Assembly: GCA_947372225.1 (NCBI GenBank)
Contig: CANBSV010000076.1
Coordinates: 1-13,251, forward strand
DNA from: Burkholderiales bacterium
GTDB taxonomy: Bacteria; Pseudomonadota; Gammaproteobacteria; Burkholderiales; Burkholderiaceae_C
Reading direction: 5' to 3'
Length of the DNA stretch: 13,251 nucleotides
Position numbers and translations under genes: made by a program. Shown piece after piece: positions 10,701 through 13,251 of the stretch. Numbering within the stretch: the stretch's first letter is position 1; every line of letters begins with the position of its first letter. The notes below the pieces were generated by a model. It saw nothing but the letters and a program-made list of their open reading frames with translations. It was not told where the DNA came from and ran no database searches.

Positions 10701-10948
10701 TGATGACCTCGATCGCCTTCATCGCCGGCGTCATTCCGCTGGTGCTGTCGAACGGCGCAGGCGCCGAGATGCGCCGCGCCATCGGCATCGCGGTGATGAG
10801 CGGCATGATCGGCGTGACGGTCTTCGGCCTGGTGCTCACGCCGGTGTTCTATGCGCTGTTGCGCAAATTTTGGCCGGCGAAGCTGCATCACGCAGGGCGT
10901 GATCCCTCACACGTCGTCGCTGCCGCATCGGGAGACAGCCATGCGTGA
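7727..10948 (+). CDS. RND multidrug efflux transporter, HAE1 family (MexF-like inner-membrane pump)
   Basis: The protein has 1073 residues from ATG 7727 (MNISRFFIDRPIFAAVLS, the canonical HAE1 start), a normal length for the family. It exports hydrophobic or amphiphilic compounds by proton antiport as a trimer in the inner membrane. It shows the usual duplicated plan of TM1, a large periplasmic porter loop and TM2-6, then a second half with TM7, a loop and TM8-12. The proton-relay aspartates are the pair D411-D412 in GIVVDDAIVVVENVE (TM4), and the partner lysine is K957 in GLACKNAILIVEFA (TM10), so it should be active. Wording such as DNRYDALYLRNYA, FGSGDYAMRVWLDP and FVPQQDKQYLIGIAQLPDG is closest in my memory to the MexF/BpeF branch, which handles chloramphenicol, trimethoprim and quinolones in other species. 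The actual substrates here are not known. The stop overlaps the start of the channel gene. Confidence 0.96.
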   Translation: MNISRFFIDRPIFAAVLSVVVTLVGTMALFVLPISEYPEVTPPQVVVRAQFPGANARVIAETVSTPLEEQLNGIDGLLYMSSLATADGAMTLTLSFKIGTNPEAAETAVQNRVTRATPRLPEIVRQIGITTEKSSPNLTMVVHMVSPDNRYDALYLRNYAVLNVRDALYRIPGMGSVQAFGSGDYAMRVWLDPQKLAARNLTSGDVVAALREQNAQVAAGVVGSTPATKGTEFQLAINTQGRLSTEEQFADVIVKADPVDRSLIRIKDLGRVELGPNTYSLGSLLNNKEASAIAIFQAPNSNALQLASDVRATMARLKADFPDGVDYDIVYDPTRFVQTSIEKVISTLIEAVLLVVIVVVVFLQTWRASLIPLLAVPVSIVGTFAVLLMLGFSINTLTLFGLVLAIGIVVDDAIVVVENVERNIASGLSPHDASVKAMQEVSGPIIAIGLVLCAVFVPLAFVSGLSGQFYKQFAVTIAISTVISAFNSLTLSPALCAILLQPHDAPKDRLTRIIDALFGGFFRWFNRFFSRNAQRYSGVVTTAVVKRKTVSLVIYAALLGVTVFMFTKVPTGFVPQQDKQYLIGIAQLPDGASLERTTAVIRQMSDIAKSIPGVHASVAFPGLSINGFTAASNSGIVFLTLDPFEQRNTPELSANAIVGQVNQRLGVIQGAFLFVLNPPPVSGLGNAGGFKLQLQDRSGAGEVALNGAVQQLMGRIYGNPNSSITQAFSSYQINVPQLFANVDRVRAKQMGVNLNDIYDTMQTYLGSLYVNDFNRFGKTYQVIVQADAGHRARAEDIGNLKIRNRAGEMVPLGAMMTVEPTFGPAAVGRYNSAYAADFNGAAKPGFSSGEAQAEMEKILAETLPRGMGYQWTDLVYQEKIAGNTMIVIFPLCVLLVFLVLAATYESWVLPLAIILIVPMCILSAVIGVWGSGFFGQPADNNIFTQIAFVVLVGLACKNAILIVEFARELELQGRTPVQAVVESCRLRLRPILMTSIAFIAGVIPLVLSNGAGAEMRRAIGIAVMSGMIGVTVFGLVLTPVFYALLRKFWPAKLHHAGRDPSHVVAAASGDSHA

Positions 10949-12395
10949 GGCCCTTGCCCGCCTGACCCGGCGCCCGATGCTCATGGGCACGCTGGCGATG
11001 GCCCTGTCGGGTGCCGGATGCACCGCCGTGGGACCGGACTACAAAACGCCGGCCGCCAAGCTCGACGCCGGCTTCATCGGCGCCGGCGCGACCGTGCTCA
11101 ACGTGCAACCGGTGGGAGCCGACATCGCCACGTTCTGGCGCGGCTTCAACGACGCCGAGCTCAACACGCTCATCGAGCTGGCCTTGAAAGCCAACGGCGA
11201 TGTGCGCATCGCTCAGGCCCGGCTGCAGGAAGCCAGTGCCGCGCGCAGCGAGGTCGACGCGTCCACCTTGCCGCAAATTGACCTTCAAGCGGGTGCGTCG
11301 CGCTCGATCTCGCCGCCGAACCCGTCGTTCAACCTGAGCCGCACCAAGCGCACCGGGTCGGCCTACAACACCGGCTTTGTGGCCAATTGGGAGCTGGACT
11401 TCTTCGGCCGCGAACGCCGGGCCAAGGAATCGGCCGCCGCGCAGCTCAGCGCCAGCGAAGCCGGCCTCGGTGCCGCGCACACCAGCGTGGCCGCCGAGGT
11501 GGCGCGCAACTACCTCGAACTGCGTGGACTGCAGCGCCGGCTCGAGCTCACGCAATCGGCGTTGAGCAACCAGCGTGAGTCGCTGGCCATCGCCGAGGCC
11601 CGAGTGGACGCCGGCCGCGGCACGCAGCTCGATCTGGAACGCGCTCGCACCCTCACTGCCAACACCGAAGCCGCGCTGCCCGCGCTGCAAGCGGGCATCG
11701 ACCTGGGCATCTACCGTCTGGCCACGCTCAGCGCGCAGCCACCGGCGGCCTTGCGCGCCCGGCTGATCGTACCGGCCGCGCTGCCCACCTTGCCACTCAC
11801 CGACCTGGCCAGCCTGCCCGTGGGCACGCCCGTGCAATGGATGGCGCGCCGGCCCGACGTGGCCGTGGCCGAGAGGCGCCTGGCCGCTTCCACCGCCGAG
11901 ATCGGCGTGACCACCGGCGAGCTGTACCCCAGCATCAGCGTCAATGGCCTGCTCGGCCTGGCCTCCACGCGATTGAGCAACCTAGGCACGCGCGACTCGC
12001 AACGCTTTGTCGCGGGTGCCACGTTCTCGTGGACGCTGCTCGACTTCGGACGCATCCGAGCGCGCATCGCCGCCAGCGAAGCCCGAGCCCAGCAAGACCT
12101 GGCCGCCTACGAGCAGACGCTGGCCACCGCGCTGGAAGAAACCGAAGGCGCGTTTGCACAGTTCAGCCGCAGTGCACAGCAGCGCGACAGCCTGTCTCGC
12201 GCCGAAGCCAGTTCGGGCGAAGCCACCCGCCTGGCCCGCCTGCGCTTTGAAGCCGGCGTGACCGACTTCCTGGCCGTGCTCGACGCCGAGCGCGAGGCGC
12301 TGTCGGCGCGGGATGCGCTGGCTCAGGCGGATGTGGCGCAGGCCACGTCGCTGGTGGCGGTGTACCGGGCGCTGGGGGGCGGCTGGGCGCGGTGA
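10941..12395 (+). CDS. Outer membrane efflux channel lipoprotein, NodT/OprM family
   Basis: The protein has 484 residues from ATG 10941, which overlaps the pump gene by 8 bp (ATGCGTGA) and is preceded by GGGAGA as ribosome binding site. It forms the trimeric TolC-like exit duct of the tripartite pump. There is a lipoprotein signal with the basic start MREALARLTRRP, a hydrophobic run and lipobox SGAGC (Cys27), followed by the family signature TAVGPDYKTPA. Two outer-membrane-efflux repeats follow, with typical lines such as WELDFFGRERR, VAAEVARNYLELRG, RRPDVAVAERRLAA, SWTLLDFGRIRARI and the C-terminal RLRFEAGVTDFLAVLDAERE. Overlap with the pump gene implies translational coupling and equal supply of the parts. 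The alternative frame beginning at 10851 lacks the signal peptide. Confidence 0.95.
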   Translation: MREALARLTRRPMLMGTLAMALSGAGCTAVGPDYKTPAAKLDAGFIGAGATVLNVQPVGADIATFWRGFNDAELNTLIELALKANGDVRIAQARLQEASAARSEVDASTLPQIDLQAGASRSISPPNPSFNLSRTKRTGSAYNTGFVANWELDFFGRERRAKESAAAQLSASEAGLGAAHTSVAAEVARNYLELRGLQRRLELTQSALSNQRESLAIAEARVDAGRGTQLDLERARTLTANTEAALPALQAGIDLGIYRLATLSAQPPAALRARLIVPAALPTLPLTDLASLPVGTPVQWMARRPDVAVAERRLAASTAEIGVTTGELYPSISVNGLLGLASTRLSNLGTRDSQRFVAGATFSWTLLDFGRIRARIAASEARAQQDLAAYEQTLATALEETEGAFAQFSRSAQQRDSLSRAEASSGEATRLARLRFEAGVTDFLAVLDAEREALSARDALAQADVAQATSLVAVYRALGGGWAR

Positions 12396-12404
12396 CGGGG
12401 GTTT

Positions 12405-12658
12405 CGCCTCCCCGCGAGGGGGCTTTTTCGCTTCCCGCGTGGGGATCTCGTTGGGCGAGAGCCCGCCGGTCTTGCTTGCTGCAGCGCTGGTTCTCTGGGC
12501 GAGAGCCCGCCGGGTTTCGGCCCGGCTGCCGAGTGGCTTTCTTCTGCTGGCCCAGAAGAAAGTCACCAAAGAAGAGGGCCCCAACACCAGCCGATTTGAG
12601 TCGCTCGCTTCGGCCACACGCCTACTTCAGCGGCTCTGGCTCGAGAACATTCAGCGAG
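12405..12658 (+). repeat. Composite hairpin repeat, copy A
   Basis: Modular element immediately downstream of the efflux operon, in the same orientation. From 5' to 3' the modules are: (i) 12407-12443, a C-rich/G-rich hairpin followed by TTTCGCTTCCCGCGTGGG; (ii) two direct copies of TGGGCGAGAGCCCGCCGG at 12452-12469 and 12496-12513; (iii) GCCGGG-TTTCGG-CCCGGC hairpin at 12509-12526; (iv) CTTTCTTCTG-CTGGCC-CAGAAGAAAG, a perfect 10-bp stem at 12537-12562; (v) a tail beginning GTCACCAAAG and strongly conserved to 12618, then weaker to about 12658 (GAGAACATTCA). The second copy is at 12852-13059 on the other strand. I see no open frame with protein-like content in it. Confidence 0.85.
12406..12428 (+). 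terminator. Intrinsic terminator of the efflux operon (first module of repeat copy A)
   Basis: GCCTCCC and GGGGGC can form a 6-bp stem with one bulged T and a CGCGA loop, followed by TTTTT. It begins 10 bp after the channel gene stop. It is also the first module of the repeat described at 12405-12658. Confidence 0.6.
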
Positions 12659-12851
12659 CTACTTTGGCGGTGACCTCGCTCACGCTCAGTCGCTCAAGTT
12701 CGCTGCGCCTCGACCCTTTGGGTCCACGGCTGCGGAGCATGCGGGGGTGGGGGCTGCAAGCCAAGAACCAACAGGCGCAAGCCACAAACCGTAGTCCGTG
12801 GCGTTGACCGCGCCGCGGCCAAGGCAAAGCCTGTCGCCGCCGCGTCCAGTT
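12659..12851. other. Spacer between the two inverted repeat copies
   Basis: About 190 bp with no supported gene. Frames through it have GC-rich shadow composition. I see no strong terminator, promoter or further repeat copy in it. Confidence 0.6.
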
Positions 12852-13059
12852 CTCAGTGAACGTTCTCGTGCAGCGTCCTCAGCAGTGCGCCTGTGGCCGA
12901 AGCGAGCCAGCCAAATGGGCTGGTGTTCAGGCCCTTTGCTTTGGTGACTTTCATTTGGGCCAGCAAATGAAAGTTACCCGCCCGCCGGGGCGGATCCCGG
13001 CGCGGTCTTACGCAGAGAGACACCCACGCGGGAAGCGAAACACCCCCCGCGCGGGCAGC
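12852..13059 (-). repeat. Composite hairpin repeat, copy B (inverted)
   Basis: Same element as at 12405-12658, but on the minus strand, in the orientation of the EamA gene that it overlaps. Read on the minus strand: module (i) at 13059-13023 (37 nt, 5 differences from copy A by my count), GCCGGG-ATCCGC-CCCGGC hairpin at 13001-12984, CTTTCATTTG-CTGGCC-CAAATGAAAG hairpin at 12973-12948, then the GTCACCAAAG tail. The 82-nt core 12973-12892 aligns without gaps to 12537-12618 of copy A at 70/82 identity. The gap between module (i) and the core is 49 nt here and 93 nt in copy A. Confidence 0.85.
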
Positions 13060-13251
13060 GCAAAGGCACCGCCCCACCCTCCCCGGCCAGACAACCTGAC
13101 AGCCCCGGTGGCCAACGCCGTGCCCAGCAGGATCACGGCGCAACCGGCCACCATGTGCCACGTCAGCACCTCCCCCAGAAACACCCGCCCCCACAGCATG
13201 GCGAAGGCCGGGATCAGGAAGGTCACGGCGATCGTGCGGGCCGGGCCGACG
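13008..13251 (-). CDS. EamA/DMT-family transporter, C-terminal part only
   Basis: The frame is open to the window edge on the minus strand, so only about the last 80 residues are visible. VGPARTIAVTFLIPAFAMLWG followed by FLGEVLTWHMVAGCAVILLGTALATG is the typical last transmembrane pair (TM9-TM10) of EamA-domain drug/metabolite exporters, which sit in the inner membrane with ten helices. The substrate cannot be told. The GTG at 13226 is internal, not a start. After the last helix there is a tail of about 30 residues, Arg/Gly-rich (GRGGWGGAFALPARG), and its final 16 or so residues (including FRFPRG) are encoded by repeat copy B, which also supplies the TAA at 13008-13010. The gene converges with the efflux operon. 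Confidence 0.85.
   Translation of the reverse strand, partial: VGPARTIAVTFLIPAFAMLWGRVFLGEVLTWHMVAGCAVILLGTALATGAVRLSGRGGWGGAFALPARGVFRFPRGCLSA

Noticed and set aside
9554..10891. Minus-strand open frame of 445 residues opposite the RND pump
   Set aside because: Its His/Asp/Gln/Arg-rich composition is a mirror of the GC-skewed codons of the pump. It has no domains, and the plus frame is unmistakable.
12313..12807. Plus-strand open frame spanning the end of the channel gene and repeat copy A
   Set aside because: It begins out of frame inside the channel gene and runs through hairpin repeat sequence. Its composition does not look like a protein.
12405..13059. CRISPR array or insertion sequence in the repeat-bearing intergenic region
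   Set aside because: There are only two long inverted copies, with no regular short spacers, no transposase frame and no clear target-site duplication.
12853..13194. Minus-strand open frame of 113 residues over repeat copy B
   Set aside because: The overlapping frame ending at 13008 has the clear EamA transmembrane signature. This one is its frame-shifted shadow plus repeat sequence.

Overview
The window looks like an ordinary chromosomal segment of a high-GC betaproteobacterium. My best guess is Burkholderiales, probably Comamonadaceae. The reasons are GC-rich third positions with long antisense shadow frames, the style of the chemoreceptor and NodT-type genes, and the convergent intergenic repeats. 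This placement is inferred from sequence style, not from a search.

Layout. (1) 1-2355: the 3' part of a hybrid sensor histidine kinase (PAS-PAS-GAF-HisKA-HATPase-REC), cut by the window start. (2) 2388-4502: a methyl-accepting chemotaxis protein with a very good sigma-28 (FliA) promoter in front of it, so it probably belongs to the flagellar/chemotaxis regulon. (3) 4671-5030: a small PsiE-family membrane protein with a near-ideal Shine-Dalgarno. (4) 5043-5333, minus strand: a 79-residue secreted protein with a signal peptide and a C-terminal sorting-signal-like tail, ending at a clear intrinsic terminator. (5) 5625-6380: trmB (tRNA m7G46 methyltransferase) and its terminator. (6) 6490-12395: a complete tripartite RND efflux operon (adaptor lipoprotein, HAE1-type pump, NodT/OprM-type outer membrane channel), most like the MexEF-OprN branch. 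The genes are 10 bp apart or overlap by 8 bp. No dedicated regulator gene lies in the window. (7) 12405-13059: two copies, in inverted orientation, of a composite hairpin-rich repeat. (8) 13008-13251, minus strand: the C-terminal end of an EamA/DMT-family transporter, running off the window.

The most interesting part is the 612 bp between the efflux operon and the EamA gene, whose transcription converges. Each gene is followed, in its own direction of transcription, by the same modular element: a GC hairpin plus a CGCTTCCCGCGTGGG block, a GCCGGG/CCCGGC hairpin, a CTTTC/GAAAG hairpin, and a conserved tail of about 60 nt. The 82-nt cores of the two copies align without gaps at 70/82 identity. 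Four of the twelve differences form two compensatory base-pair changes in the CTTTC hairpin, which is direct evidence that the fold is maintained. Copy A carries one extra 44-nt unit, and copy B supplies the last codons and stop of the EamA gene.

The other genes are familiar families, and I see no new enzyme system or defence locus. Signal input (kinase, chemoreceptor) and drug export sit side by side but do not look like one operon.
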